IMG/VR virus record: IMGVR_UViG_3300020477_001475
Location: 44,475 to 108,474 of that record
Direction: 5' to 3' (one strand)
DNA length: 64,000 nt
From: a virus
In this document: one piece after another, positions 38,378 to 46,634 of the stretch
Layout of the letters: each line of letters begins with the position of its first letter
How positions within the stretch are numbered: the stretch's first letter is position 1
Notes under the pieces: model-generated
What the model was told of the DNA's origin: nothing
Database searches by the model: none
What the model saw: the letters and a program-made list of their open reading frames with translations, nothing else
Translations under genes and position numbers: made by a program

Positions 38378-38779
38378 TTAATAAATTATTAAAGTTTTTT
38401 TATTAAATTTTTCGGCATATTTTAATGTAGATTCTGTACCACTCGTGCTTATGCCCTTTGGAATAAATGCAACTATATAATCACTAGTTCCAGCAATTAT
38501 CTTATTTCTAACATGATAATTCTTTACATGATAAGGCTTTCCATATCTAGATTCAGATAATGGGCAATATAAATTATGAGGAAAATGATCAGGTGGATAT
38601 TCTTCATATTGTAAACCCAATTCAAGAGCGTATTTCTTAGCGTATTTATCAGCCCCATCTTTACAACCACCACTTACGATTGTAGTATCTTCACCATGTT
38701 CTTGCTTCAATTTAAAAATAAAATCTTTTATTTTCTTTTTATTTTCATATTTACGACTGCCAATTATAGCTATTTTCAT
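38378..38779 (-). CDS. SLOG/DUF2493-like nucleotide-binding protein
   Basis: This 133-aa protein has IAIIGSRKYENK, then VSGGCKDGADKYAKKYALE and DYIVAFIPKGISTSGTEST. This resembles the DUF2493/YspA group of SLOG proteins, which have a Rossmann-like fold and may bind ADP-ribose-type nucleotides. Function in phages is not known. The ATG at 38779 overlaps the stop of the 35-aa membrane ORF (TAATG); a TTG two codons upstream is the alternative start. Confidence 0.65.
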   Translation of the reverse strand: MKIAIIGSRKYENKKKIKDFIFKLKQEHGEDTTIVSGGCKDGADKYAKKYALELGLQYEEYPPDHFPHNLYCPLSESRYGKPYHVKNYHVRNKIIAGTSDYIVAFIPKGISTSGTESTLKYAEKFNKKTLIIY

Positions 38780-38886
38780 TAACAATTACCATTATTGAAA
38801 AGTAAAAACATGGCCAACATTATCAATTTATCTAAAATCCACAATGATATCAATATAGTCAATTTTTTATCTATTCCTATTTTCAT
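38779..38886 (-). CDS. Tiny single-span membrane protein
   Basis: This 35-aa ORF has one hydrophobic segment (LTILISLWILDKLIMLAMFLLF region, about residues 9-30) after a short basic start (MKIGIDKK). It overlaps the preceding ORF by 20 bases and the following one by one base. Overlaps on both sides support that it is translated. Role unknown. Confidence 0.45.
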   Translation of the reverse strand: MKIGIDKKLTILISLWILDKLIMLAMFLLFNNGNC

Positions 38887-39217
38887 TTTTTTTATCTATC
38901 CTTTTTATTTGTTTATAAATATTTTTATAATATTCCAAACCATCTAAAATATTACCTTCATATTTATACCTCCACCCACATTTATCACCATTATTTATAA
39001 CAAAAAAATTATAATTTATTATATCACCATTTTTATACGATTTATTTATCATATAATCATATTTTTTTACAAATTTATTAGTACTTCCATTCAACCCAAC
39101 TATATTCAATTCAAAATCTCTATTTTTGTAAAAAGATTTTAAAAAACTAACTACATTCTCTTCTTCACTTAATATATCTTCTATGTTAAGTAATAATGAA
39201 TAAACATGTCTACTCAA
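38867..39217 (-). CDS. Unknown phage protein
   Basis: This 116-aa protein has an acidic helical N-terminus (LNIEDILSEEENVVSFLKSFY) and a Lys/Tyr-rich middle with three glycines (IVGLNGSTNKFVKKYDYM). It is not recognised. It lies between the Cas4-like nuclease and a tiny membrane protein, with no spacing. Confidence 0.55.
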   Translation of the reverse strand: MSRHVYSLLLNIEDILSEEENVVSFLKSFYKNRDFELNIVGLNGSTNKFVKKYDYMINKSYKNGDIINYNFFVINNGDKCGWRYKYEGNILDGLEYYKNIYKQIKRIDKKNENRNR

Positions 39218-40078
39218 TTAAATTATACCTTCTTTACAATATTCAGTTTGATTAAATTCACAAAATCTACAAGCGTTTTTACTCGGCGTGGCGTGCAGAG
39301 CATCGGCCGAATAACTACCATCATTGGCAAACGCTTCATCTATAAACCTATTCAATTTTTTACCTATCTTGTTCATAGAAACCTTACCACTGGCAGGTGC
39401 AAACTTCTGAAATCTCTTTTGTGGAAAATCCACATTTTCCCACAACTTTCTTTTCAATATCAAATATTCAATATCTATTCTATCTATGGGATGATTATAT
39501 TGTTTAGAATAAAATTGTTTATATAACAATAATTGTGATGTTTTATCAAAATCCTTTTTCATCCATTTATTCCAACCTTTTGTGGATGTTTTCAAATCAA
39601 TTATCTTTATTGAATCTGTTGGTTTATGCCTTAACACCACATCAAGATAACCAACCATTCTAATATTATTCTTTAATTCCATATCTATTGGAACTTCACA
39701 ACCAATTAATTCCCATTTATTTTTGAAAAAATATTCACCCCGTTTCTTCCTAAAAAAATCAAGTATTTCAATACCATCATCAAAAAATTCTGATAATTGT
39801 TCTTTTGTACATGGTGGTTTACCATCATTTTCTTCAGCTTTTTTAAATTCATTTATCATTTCTTTTTGTAACAATGCTGGTAAATCAATTTCATTGGCCT
39901 TTTTCACACTTTCACCATACATCACATCAAGATAATGTTGTATTGTTTCGTGCATTGCTGTTCCAAATACCAAATGTATATTTGATTCTGATACGGATAT
40001 TTCATCCACATATCTTAGTTTCCAATGCATTGGGCATTGGCTATACATCGATAATTGACTGTATGATATTTTATTCAT
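39218..40078 (-). CDS. PD-(D/E)XK nuclease, RecB/Cas4-like
   Basis: This 286-aa protein has YSQCPMHWKLRYV at the start, then GYLDVVLRHKPTDSIKIIDLKTSTKGW in the middle (the D and DLK residues of the PD-(D/E)XK core), and CRFCEFNQTEYC near the end. The N-terminal Cys plus the three C-terminal Cys form a likely iron-sulfur site, as in Cas4 and AddB. Phage copies of such nucleases act in recombination and host DNA breakdown. No CRISPR array is visible near it. Confidence 0.85.
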   Translation of the reverse strand: MNKISYSQLSMYSQCPMHWKLRYVDEISVSESNIHLVFGTAMHETIQHYLDVMYGESVKKANEIDLPALLQKEMINEFKKAEENDGKPPCTKEQLSEFFDDGIEILDFFRKKRGEYFFKNKWELIGCEVPIDMELKNNIRMVGYLDVVLRHKPTDSIKIIDLKTSTKGWNKWMKKDFDKTSQLLLYKQFYSKQYNHPIDRIDIEYLILKRKLWENVDFPQKRFQKFAPASGKVSMNKIGKKLNRFIDEAFANDGSYSADALHATPSKNACRFCEFNQTEYCKEGII

Positions 40079-40358
40079 TTTTGCCTACCATTCTATGATA
40101 TGGTTTTTTATAATAATGTGAAATAAATGTACTAATTTCTTCCATATCTAATTTTCTTCTTAAATTATTTTCTAATCTTGTATATGGACAATCTAATCTG
40201 TTTAAAGCTAAATGCATTATCCACGCTGATAGTGGTAATGCTATCCAAATAGGTTCATTGATAAATAATAAAGGAACACTTAATGTTATAACCCAAAGCC
40301 CAATATGATGTGTAACTACGGTAAATACAAACAATAATCTATAAAATGTTCTATTCAT
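40071..40358 (-). CDS. Small membrane protein (DUF2784-like)
   Basis: This 95-aa protein has two hydrophobic segments (about residues 5-32 and 33-50) followed by NRLDCPYTRLENNLRRKL, which resembles DUF2784 membrane proteins (CPLT-LEN motif). It overlaps the nuclease start by eight bases. Function unknown. Confidence 0.6.
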   Translation of the reverse strand: MNRTFYRLLFVFTVVTHHIGLWVITLSVPLLFINEPIWIALPLSAWIMHLALNRLDCPYTRLENNLRRKLDMEEISTFISHYYKKPYHRMVGKNE

Positions 40359-41028
40359 CTTTCTCCTTTGGGTAAGGTAATATTTTATATTTTAAATTTT
40401 TCATCATATCCTTTTTTTCCTTTTTATTTCCCATTAAATACAAATATCTATATTTTCCATGTAATTTTTTAATTTCGTATTGAACTCCCATTTTTTTCAA
40501 TTTATCTTTACTACGAGTACCATACCTTTGATTCATAGTTCTGGGATGTACTTTTTTACCATCAATAATATACCAAGTATCTTCAGTACTAGTTCCACAA
40601 TACAACCAATTGGTTGCTTGATATATTTTTCCAAAATGACCTTGTTCTGGATCGGCAAAAGATACTAATATCTTTATATCAGGATGATTTTTCTTTATAT
40701 ATTTTATACTTTGACCTATACAATAACTTTCCATATTCTTACCAGCCCAATCAAAACTAAACAACCTAACTAATTCCCAATATTTTCCAGGAAGACTATC
40801 TTTCATAGTTGACGATGCACTTTGACCATAAACTAAAACTGCATTCAATTTCTTTTCTACATAAAATCCCAAACATAATTCAGATGCTGGAAATGCATGA
40901 CTATAATGATTTTTAATTATTATACTTTTAGCTAAATTGGATGGTATTCGTTCCATTTCAATATTATTCTTATCTAAAGTATCCATTTCTACTTCTGATG
41001 TAGGATCACCATCCCAGAAATTATTCAT
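40351..41028 (-). CDS. Mom-like DNA modification protein (copy 1)
   Basis: This 225-aa protein follows the phage Mu Mom pattern: IIIKNHYSHAFPASELCLGFY near the start, then LVYGQSASSTM, WELVRLFSFDWAGKNMESY and VSFADPEQGHFGKIYQATNWLYCG in the middle. Mom is a GNAT-like enzyme that converts adenines in DNA to N6-carbamoylmethyl-adenine and so blocks host restriction. It starts 11 bases after a second, larger Mom-like gene. Whether both modify DNA, or form a pair, is not visible. Confidence 0.85.
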   Translation of the reverse strand: MNNFWDGDPTSEVEMDTLDKNNIEMERIPSNLAKSIIIKNHYSHAFPASELCLGFYVEKKLNAVLVYGQSASSTMKDSLPGKYWELVRLFSFDWAGKNMESYCIGQSIKYIKKNHPDIKILVSFADPEQGHFGKIYQATNWLYCGTSTEDTWYIIDGKKVHPRTMNQRYGTRSKDKLKKMGVQYEIKKLHGKYRYLYLMGNKKEKKDMMKNLKYKILPYPKEKDE

Positions 41029-41039
41029 AATTTTAATCT

Positions 41040-41798
41040 CTATAAAATATTAGAATTATTGTCAACAACAACTTTTTTTATTTTCAATTCATTATTACCA
41101 GTATTTTTAGGATAATCCATAGACGGATGTTTTAAAGATTTTATAAATTTTTTCTTTTCTTTTTTTGTACCTAAAAAATAAACATATCTGTGTTTACGTG
41201 GATCTTCTTTCAACCAAAATGTATGTCCTATCTTGTCTTTCAACTTTTCCATGTTATTAGTACCATACATAGCAAAAATAGTTCTGGAATGTATCCAATC
41301 ACCATCCTCTTCCAACCTTAATAACCAAGAATCACAATATCTAATTTTATCCCCTTGATATACCCAATTAGTTGCTTGATAAATACCACCCAAATGACCT
41401 TCTTTAGGATCTGCATAAGATAATAAAGCTTTAATGGATTTATCATTTGTTTTTAACCATTCAAAAGTCCTACTAATAAAAGATGATTCTATATTTTTAC
41501 CATAACCATCATGAATAAATAACCGTGTTAATTCTAATACATTCTTATTTTCCAATTCACTGGAAATAGATTGTGCAGCCAACCTACCAACAGGATAACC
41601 ATAAACAGCAACACCAATTAGTTTTTCTTCCTTTTCATCAAAAAATGCATGATCATTACCAGTTTCATAAAAAAGACCCAATGCATAACGACAACTTGTC
41701 CACGCATGAGAATAATGATATTTTTCAATCATTTTTTTACCTATATTTTTAGGTATAGATTTAACCTTTAATTTTTTTATATCTACATATTTTTCCAT
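41040..41798 (-). CDS. Mom-like DNA modification protein (copy 2)
   Basis: This 252-aa protein has KMIEKYHYSHAWTSCRYALGL, VAVYGYPVGRLA, LELTRLFIHDGYGKNIES and LLSYADPKEGHLGGIYQATNW, the same motif order as the copy at 40351. It has an extra insertion (about residues 46-62, DEKEEKLIG) and a longer C-terminus. Directly upstream, a TTGTTT-18-TATATT promoter puts the predicted transcript start at about the ATG, so the mRNA may be leaderless. It overlaps no gene; the tRNA-like locus is 46 bases upstream. Confidence 0.85.
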   Translation of the reverse strand: MEKYVDIKKLKVKSIPKNIGKKMIEKYHYSHAWTSCRYALGLFYETGNDHAFFDEKEEKLIGVAVYGYPVGRLAAQSISSELENKNVLELTRLFIHDGYGKNIESSFISRTFEWLKTNDKSIKALLSYADPKEGHLGGIYQATNWVYQGDKIRYCDSWLLRLEEDGDWIHSRTIFAMYGTNNMEKLKDKIGHTFWLKEDPRKHRYVYFLGTKKEKKKFIKSLKHPSMDYPKNTGNNELKIKKVVVDNNSNIL

Positions 41799-41803
41799 AA
41801 TAA

Positions 41804-41833
41804 AATATACAACCTTTTTGTAATATAAAACAA
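41804..41833 (-). promoter_or_regulatory. Promoter (TTGTTT - 18 bp - TATATT) for the Mom-like genes
   Basis: On the minus strand, TTGTTT at 41828-41833, an 18-base spacer and TATATT at 41804-41809 are followed by only five bases before the ATG at 41798. No SD is present. The expected start point falls on or near the ATG. Confidence 0.7.
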
Positions 41834-41843
41834 GCTTTTTATG

Positions 41844-41991
41844 CTGGAGCCGTAGGAGTCGAACCTACACGAAGAAGTTAGCCTTAGTTCAAGTGTGCAC
41901 CTAAGTAGTGGTCAACCCATTAAACCATGTTTATCCTTTTATCTTCACCCCCGAGACAAGAGGGCGTGTCTGCCAATTCCACCAGACTCCA
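41844..41991 (-). tRNA. tRNA-like gene with an abnormally long central region
   Basis: The ends form a 7-bp acceptor stem (5' TGGAGTC at 41985-41991 with 3' GGCTCCA at 41845-41851), followed by a discriminator G (41844). A canonical T-arm GTAGG-TTCGACT-CCTAC and a D-arm-like GTG..CAC stem with a class II-type loop are present. A hairpin CCCTC-TTGTCTC-GGGGG would give anticodon GTC (Asp), but position 37 would be T, which is unusual. About 65 bases then separate this hairpin from the T-arm, far too many for a variable arm, even though GAAGA/TCTTC can pair across it. Possibilities are an intron-bearing, broken or fused pair of tRNAs. The anticodon should not be trusted. Confidence 0.5.
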
Positions 41992-41997
41992 ATGTTA

Positions 41998-42498
41998 TTA
42001 TTTATCTAATAACCAAGATGATGATTGTATTTTGTCACCACCTATTCCCCAAATCATTTCTACACCTAAATCCTGGCAAACCTGCATTTCAGGTACATTA
42101 TCTGATGTTCTATCCCCACCGTTAGCAAAAAACAATTTATATTCTTTTTCACCGGTTGGGTTTGAATCTAAATAATCATAGTTAAATCCTTGACCACTAT
42201 AAATGGTTCTAACTTGTTTGATTAAACTACAAGCCGTATCATCTTTATCATCAAAGGCTAACACTTGGTTGACATATTTAAAACCTTCAAGTATTTCTTT
42301 TCTTTCTTTGAAATCCATAAATGGTTTTTCTTTTTTACGAGTTAACCAATCATCTGAATTTAATCCCACTATAACTTGATGTCCTAACCAACTTGCTTCT
42401 CTAAACATTCTTAAATGACCTTTATGTACAGGATCAAATCCACCACTCATTATGATGACGGATTTTCTCCAGTCTTTATTCCATGTCGTTTGTTTCAC
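41998..42498 (-). CDS. Cytidylyltransferase-like nucleotidyltransferase
   Basis: This 166-aa protein has SGGFDPVHKGHLR with the HxGH motif at residues 25-28, and the second motif IWGIGGDKIQSSS near the C-terminus, the hallmarks of the GT/ADT/cytidylyltransferase fold (as in HldE and glycerol-3-phosphate cytidylyltransferase). The substrate is probably a sugar phosphate or alcohol phosphate. It stops six bases before the tRNA-like gene and starts in a four-base overlap with the AsnRS-like gene. Confidence 0.85.
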   Translation of the reverse strand: MKQTTWNKDWRKSVIIMSGGFDPVHKGHLRMFREASWLGHQVIVGLNSDDWLTRKKEKPFMDFKERKEILEGFKYVNQVLAFDDKDDTACSLIKQVRTIYSGQGFNYDYLDSNPTGEKEYKLFFANGGDRTSDNVPEMQVCQDLGVEMIWGIGGDKIQSSSWLLDK

Positions 42499-43322
42499 TT
42501 AGTTAACCCCGACATTTCCATAGCTCTTACCATTCTCGTTACACCAATTCCACCACCGAATCTAGGGAAGAAATCGTGTGATAAGTATTCTTCTAATTCT
42601 TTTTCAACTCTTTCTTTTGTGAAATGGTTGTAAAGTAATTGAGCATACTCACCGTCTGAAATTGAATGGAAGTTTTCTCTCATTTCATCAACATTAACTG
42701 CTCTTTCAGCTGAACCAATTGTTTCTTGACCATGCATGATAACATCAATCTTATTGTAAAGATTTTTGTCATCATCATTTTGTTTCATGTTCCAGAATGG
42801 ATGTGTTCTATGTGGAAAATGTGATAAAAATGTACAAGTACCTAATTCTTTACTCATAGCTTCTTCTTCTGCATAATCTAATTCATCAACACTATATTTT
42901 TCACATGCTTCATCATATTTGATTTTACCATGTTCAGAACCAAAACCTAAAAACTCTAATAATTCTTCTTCCATTTCTTCTAATTTGTCCATACCACCGT
43001 GAGACTCAAACTCGAACATTGGGAATAATTTCTCATGACGACCTTCAACAGGATTTGGTTCATTTCTATAACTCGTTGATACACAAAATACACCTTTTAC
43101 TGTTGGATTCTTTAATAATTCATATTCAAGCCACATTTGTCCAGTCTGCGGTAACGGCCAGTTTACACCATTAAACACATATTGTGATATGGTTTTTGGA
43201 TCTTCACAAGCCGCTAATATAGACCTTCTTGATTGTGTTGGAACTTCTATAAATCCCTTTGCTTCTCTAAAGTATTGTCTCATTTTATAAACTGCTGCAT
43301 CAAATGCGAACATATCTTTCAT
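42495..43322 (-). CDS. AsnRS-like asparagine synthetase candidate
   Basis: This 275-aa protein is a class II aminoacyl-tRNA-synthetase core without an anticodon-binding domain. Motif 2 reads SYRNEPNPVEGRHEKLFPMFEFE and motif 3 GGGIGVTRMVRAM; VPTQSRR and AERAV are also present. Archaeal AsnRS-like proteins with this layout make asparagine from aspartate and ammonia with ATP. The residues fit the AsnRS/AspRS group. It lies next to glutamine synthetase, which also assimilates ammonia. I cannot exclude another small-molecule ligase activity. Confidence 0.75.
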   Translation of the reverse strand: MKDMFAFDAAVYKMRQYFREAKGFIEVPTQSRRSILAACEDPKTISQYVFNGVNWPLPQTGQMWLEYELLKNPTVKGVFCVSTSYRNEPNPVEGRHEKLFPMFEFESHGGMDKLEEMEEELLEFLGFGSEHGKIKYDEACEKYSVDELDYAEEEAMSKELGTCTFLSHFPHRTHPFWNMKQNDDDKNLYNKIDVIMHGQETIGSAERAVNVDEMRENFHSISDGEYAQLLYNHFTKERVEKELEEYLSHDFFPRFGGGIGVTRMVRAMEMSGLTK

Positions 43323-43333
43323 TTATCTTCTCC

Positions 43334-43789
43334 TTAACATCCTATATAAAATATAATCAAACCTAAAACACATACACCCCAATCAAATACATTTGAACGA
43401 GGTAAACTTATGTTCATCATTTTCCATGGTGCTTTACTTGCGAAAGGATCATCAAGACACACATAATTCAATGCTCTTTCATATACAAAATAACCAACCA
43501 TCCAACTACCTAACCAAATAAATAATAAATCGTAAAAACTAGTTCCAGCCCACATACCAAGTGTATATGCTGATAAGATACAACCTACAGTACCTATATT
43601 TTCACCTAATCTCCAAGCATGATAATCAAGAATACCTACCCCACTAGGTTTACCCTTTTTACTAATACTACCAAATATTAATTTATTTGATTTTCTTTGT
43701 TTTGCATTTGCCCATGTATATCCTTCAGTACACCCTTCACTAAACCAATATACAACCATAAAAAATAAAAAACATAATTCTAATAACAT
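43334..43789 (-). CDS. Small membrane protein
   Basis: The ATG at 43789 has GGAG seven bases upstream and sits at the stop of the glutamine synthetase gene; the GTG at 43801 is less likely. The 151-aa product has hydrophobic segments near residues 1-15, 75-120 and 130-150. It also has a Trp-rich, charged middle. No family is recognised. Confidence 0.6.
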   Translation of the reverse strand: MLLELCFLFFMVVYWFSEGCTEGYTWANAKQRKSNKLIFGSISKKGKPSGVGILDYHAWRLGENIGTVGCILSAYTLGMWAGTSFYDLLFIWLGSWMVGYFVYERALNYVCLDDPFASKAPWKMMNISLPRSNVFDWGVCVLGLIIFYIGC

Positions 43790-43790
43790 A

Positions 43791-44786
43791 TTAATCTCCA
43801 CATATTGTTTCTGTTAATTTAAAACAAACCTTATAAGGATCACAATTAGCAGAAGGTCTTCTATCTTCAAGATAACCTTTACCATCTTTTGCTACTTGCC
43901 AAGGAACTCTAACTGATGCTCCTCTATCCGAAACTCCCCAATGAAATCTATTAATTGGACAAGTTTCATGCAATCCAGTGAGTCGTCTTTCATTACCATG
44001 ACCATAAACACCAATATGTTCTTGATGTTTATTTTCTAATTTCTGTATAGCTTCATGTATAACTTTATCACCACCATCTTCTCTCATAGCCTTTGTTGAG
44101 AAGTTTGTATGAGCACCAGCACCATTCCAATCACCTTCAACAGGTTTTGGGTCAAGTGATACTTCTATATCGTTTTTAGCACAAACCTTTTCCAATATCC
44201 AACGAGCAACCCAAATATCATCTGATATTACTATTGGGTCATCGGCACCAATCTGATACTCCCATTGTCCAAGCATAACTTCTGAATTAATACCACTAAT
44301 CTTGATACCAGCTTTAATACAATAATCCATATGTCTGCGAGCAATCCAATCGCCTTTATTTCTACCACAATAGTAATCACCTTGTGGTGCAGGCTCACCT
44401 TCTATTGGCCATCCCAATGGTCTACCATTTTCATACAAAGTATATTCTTGCTCTATACCAACCCATACATCTTGCTCTCTATGTGTTTGGTATAACTCTT
44501 CCAATTCAAACCTATGATTAGTCGGATGTGGATGGTCATGGACATCCCAAACTTCACATAATACCAAAAATGAATCGTGTTTTTCCATAGGATTTTCATA
44601 TAATCTAACAGGTTTTAAAACACAATCAGAGTTAGCTCCTTCAGCTTGATTTGTTGATGAACCATCAAACCCCCATACAGGACAATCAGTTATACTCCTA
44701 CCAAATTCTTCTACAATTTTTGTTTTACTACGCAATTGACTTGTTGGTTCAGTTCCATCAATCCATATGTATTCTAATTTAGTCAT
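43791..44786 (-). CDS. glnII: Glutamine synthetase type II (GSII)
   Basis: This 331-aa enzyme makes glutamine from glutamate, ammonia and ATP. Family motifs in order are WGFDGSSTNQAEGANSDCVL, VWVGIEQEYTLYENGRPLGW, NGAGAHTNFSTKAMRE, TGLHETCPINRFHWG and SVRVPWQV. The size and sequence fit the GSII group found in eukaryotes, rhizobia and some marine bacteria, not the larger GSI. A phage copy next to an asparagine synthetase-like gene suggests a drive to supply amide amino acids in infection. It ends one base before the membrane protein start. Confidence 0.95.
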   Translation of the reverse strand: MTKLEYIWIDGTEPTSQLRSKTKIVEEFGRSITDCPVWGFDGSSTNQAEGANSDCVLKPVRLYENPMEKHDSFLVLCEVWDVHDHPHPTNHRFELEELYQTHREQDVWVGIEQEYTLYENGRPLGWPIEGEPAPQGDYYCGRNKGDWIARRHMDYCIKAGIKISGINSEVMLGQWEYQIGADDPIVISDDIWVARWILEKVCAKNDIEVSLDPKPVEGDWNGAGAHTNFSTKAMREDGGDKVIHEAIQKLENKHQEHIGVYGHGNERRLTGLHETCPINRFHWGVSDRGASVRVPWQVAKDGKGYLEDRRPSANCDPYKVCFKLTETICGD

Positions 44787-44787
44787 A

Positions 44788-45210
44788 TTATTTCCCCCAA
44801 ACTTTTTCTTTCACTAATTGTGCTATTATAGCGTAATTTGCTAAGTCCATAAAGGTATCCATTAATGATTCATTTTCAGGTTCTTGATTGTTTATAACAA
44901 TTTGTTGAAATCTTTGCATCTTATCATTCATTCTGAACCATAATCCTGTAAGTGCTAATTTAACTTCTTCTTCTGTTTCAAGGTTACTTCCAACTGATAT
45001 ATTTTTTGGACCATAATCTTTTTGTTTTTTACAGAATAATTCCCATTGATTAAATTGGATGTCTTGAAACATTTTTGTTGTATCTGGATATTTTTCTTCT
45101 ATAAAATTTATAGGGTTAGTGTCATCCCATCCCATATTATTATTCATTATAACACCATTTAATGAACTTTTTTTAGAAGCTTCTTTTATAACTTTAATTT
45201 TACTTTTCAT
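44788..45210 (-). CDS. DUF1599/Nmad1 protein (nucleotide-modification associated)
   Basis: This 140-aa protein has KKQKDYGPKNISVGSNLETEEEV, LALTGLWFRMNDKMQRFQQ and MDTFMDLANYAIIAQLVKEKVWGK, which match DUF1599, also known as nucleotide modification associated domain 1. Such domains are found in phages with modified bases. With the two Mom-like genes it supports a modified genome. It overlaps the gp62-like gene by four bases. Confidence 0.75.
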   Translation of the reverse strand: MKSKIKVIKEASKKSSLNGVIMNNNMGWDDTNPINFIEEKYPDTTKMFQDIQFNQWELFCKKQKDYGPKNISVGSNLETEEEVKLALTGLWFRMNDKMQRFQQIVINNQEPENESLMDTFMDLANYAIIAQLVKEKVWGK

Positions 45211-45635
45211 TTTTTACCCTTCAATAGTTTTTTAATTTGTTTTGGTTCCTTACCATATATTTCTAATAACGATTTTAATTGATTTTTATCCAAAATATCC
45301 ACATATTCAACACATTCTTTTTTACTGACTTCGTAATATTTGCAAACTATATCCACCAATTCTACATCATATTTCACTTGTTTTTTTCCTTTAATATACC
45401 TATTGAAACGTTTTCCTTTAGGAAGGATATCACGATACCATTTATAAGTATCCTTTGGTTCCAATAATCCAATAGAATATTTTTGAAAAAAATTGACTAT
45501 TTCAATAAATTCTCTATCCATAGACAGCCATCTATTTATAATAAAAGGATTAAATGTTTTTTGATCTGATTCCGAAAAATCATTCCAATCTTTTTTATGA
45601 ACCAACAACTGGTTCACCCAATCTACAATCGTCAT
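45207..45635 (-). CDS. Clamp-loader small subunit (gp62-like)
   Basis: This 142-aa protein has KTFNPFIINRWLSMDREFIEIVN near residue 26-48 and LPKGKRFNRYIKGKK further on, the pattern I recall for gp62 of T4-like marine phages. It partners the AAA+ ATPase gp44 (47630-48535) to load gp45 onto DNA. It is two kilobases from gp44 here, whereas in T4 the two are adjacent. Confidence 0.7.
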   Translation of the reverse strand: MTIVDWVNQLLVHKKDWNDFSESDQKTFNPFIINRWLSMDREFIEIVNFFQKYSIGLLEPKDTYKWYRDILPKGKRFNRYIKGKKQVKYDVELVDIVCKYYEVSKKECVEYVDILDKNQLKSLLEIYGKEPKQIKKLLKGKK

Positions 45636-45847
45636 CCTGGTTTTACTTTCTTTTTATAATCTGTTTCATAAAACCCATTACCTTTGAATTGTGGTTTACC
45701 TGTTGAACCATATATTCTTTCCATTCTTATATGTCTTCTTGGTACAGGTGTACTACAATCTTTACAGAATGGTGCATCATCACCCAACTTACCTAAAATA
45801 TCTTTTGTGTCACAACATTTTGGACATTTATAGGTATATATTGGCAT
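45632..45847 (-). CDS. FmdB-like zinc-ribbon protein
   Basis: This 71-aa protein begins MPIYTYKCPKCCD and has a second CxxC (FCKDC), giving a four-Cys zinc ribbon of the FmdB type, followed by RRHIRMERIYG. Such proteins are common in phages and may bind nucleic acid. It is joined to the next gene (shared base at 45847) in the replication region. Confidence 0.65.
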   Translation of the reverse strand: MPIYTYKCPKCCDTKDILGKLGDDAPFCKDCSTPVPRRHIRMERIYGSTGKPQFKGNGFYETDYKKKVKPG

Positions 45848-46068
45848 TATTCAAATTCACCTTGTTGAAATTCTTTATTAACATGCCCACATTTATTACA
45901 ACTGAAAACTTGCATTGGTATAATAGCTTCTTGACCTGATGGTGATACCAAAGCTGATAATTTTCTCATTTTATATCTTGTATTAAATACATCATGTTCA
46001 CATTCTTCACATTTATATGCCGTTGTTTTCGACATATCTACACCACTATGCATTTCTCCATCCAACAT
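45847..46068 (-). CDS. Zinc-ribbon protein
   Basis: This 73-aa protein has CEECEHDVF and CNKCGHVNKEF, two CxxC pairs in a zinc ribbon. The ATG at 46068 has GGAGG eight bases upstream and overlaps the FKBP stop. A zinc ribbon beside a gp62-like and a FmdB-like gene suggests a transcription or replication cofactor, by context only. Confidence 0.6.
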   Translation of the reverse strand: MLDGEMHSGVDMSKTTAYKCEECEHDVFNTRYKMRKLSALVSPSGQEAIIPMQVFSCNKCGHVNKEFQQGEFE

Positions 46069-46409
46069 TATTTTACCTCCAATAATTCTACATCAAAAAT
46101 TAATATGGAATTTGGTGGAATTTTACCCATATTTCTTTCACCATAACCAAGTTCAGGTGGTATAATCAAAGTTCTTTTACTACCAACATTCATATCAGCA
46201 AATCCTTCATCCCATCCTTTAATTACTCTACCTTTACCGATAGGAAATTCAAAAGGTTTGTTTCTATCATAAGAACTATCAAAAACAGTACCATCTTCTA
46301 AATAACCTTTATAATGAGCAACTACAGTTTGACCATCAGTAGGTTTTTTTCCAGAACCCTTTTTATGTTCTAACATTCTCAAACCACTATCCATTACCAT
46401 TTCATTCAT
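46068..46409 (-). CDS. FKBP-type peptidyl-prolyl isomerase
   Basis: This 113-aa protein (from the ATG at 46409, which overlaps the previous TGA stop) has [49 protein letters not shown] and [13 protein letters not shown], the full FKBP core. It catalyses cis-trans isomerisation at prolines. There is no signal peptide, so it is cytoplasmic. It is uncommon in phages; folding of the giant Pro/Cys-rich proteins is a possible reason. Confidence 0.85.
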   Translation of the reverse strand: MNEMVMDSGLRMLEHKKGSGKKPTDGQTVVAHYKGYLEDGTVFDSSYDRNKPFEFPIGKGRVIKGWDEGFADMNVGSKRTLIIPPELGYGERNMGKIPPNSILIFDVELLEVK

Positions 46410-46621
46410 TTTGTACCCCACACAGATGTATCTTCAGTTATTTCCCACACTTCAGATTCATTACCAATTTCTTGTAAAAAATTTTCTATTTCTTCTACAT
46501 GAGGTTTAAAATCAACATGTTCAGATAAACCTCTATCTTCCAAATGTAATTTTATTTGAAATAAAGGCATTCTAATTCTTTCCAATACTTCCTGATAAGC
46601 TTTTTCATTTAAATACTTCAT
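46406..46621 (-). CDS. Small phage protein
   Basis: This 71-aa helical protein ([20 protein letters not shown]) with an acidic Cterminus ([11 protein letters not shown]) is not recognised. It ends in TGA, which overlaps the FKBP start. Confidence 0.5.
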   Translation of the reverse strand: MKYLNEKAYQEVLERIRMPLFQIKLHLEDRGLSEHVDFKPHVEEIENFLQEIGNESEVWEITEDTSVWGTK

Positions 46622-46634
46622 TTAATTATCTCCA

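Noticed and set aside
39218-40078. A Cas4 in a CRISPR system
   Set aside because: No repeat array or other cas gene is near; Cas4-like nucleases are common phage proteins.
41844-41991. tmRNA
   Set aside because: The 3' end resembles a T-arm, but the 5' end lacks the tmRNA signature and the locus is far too short.
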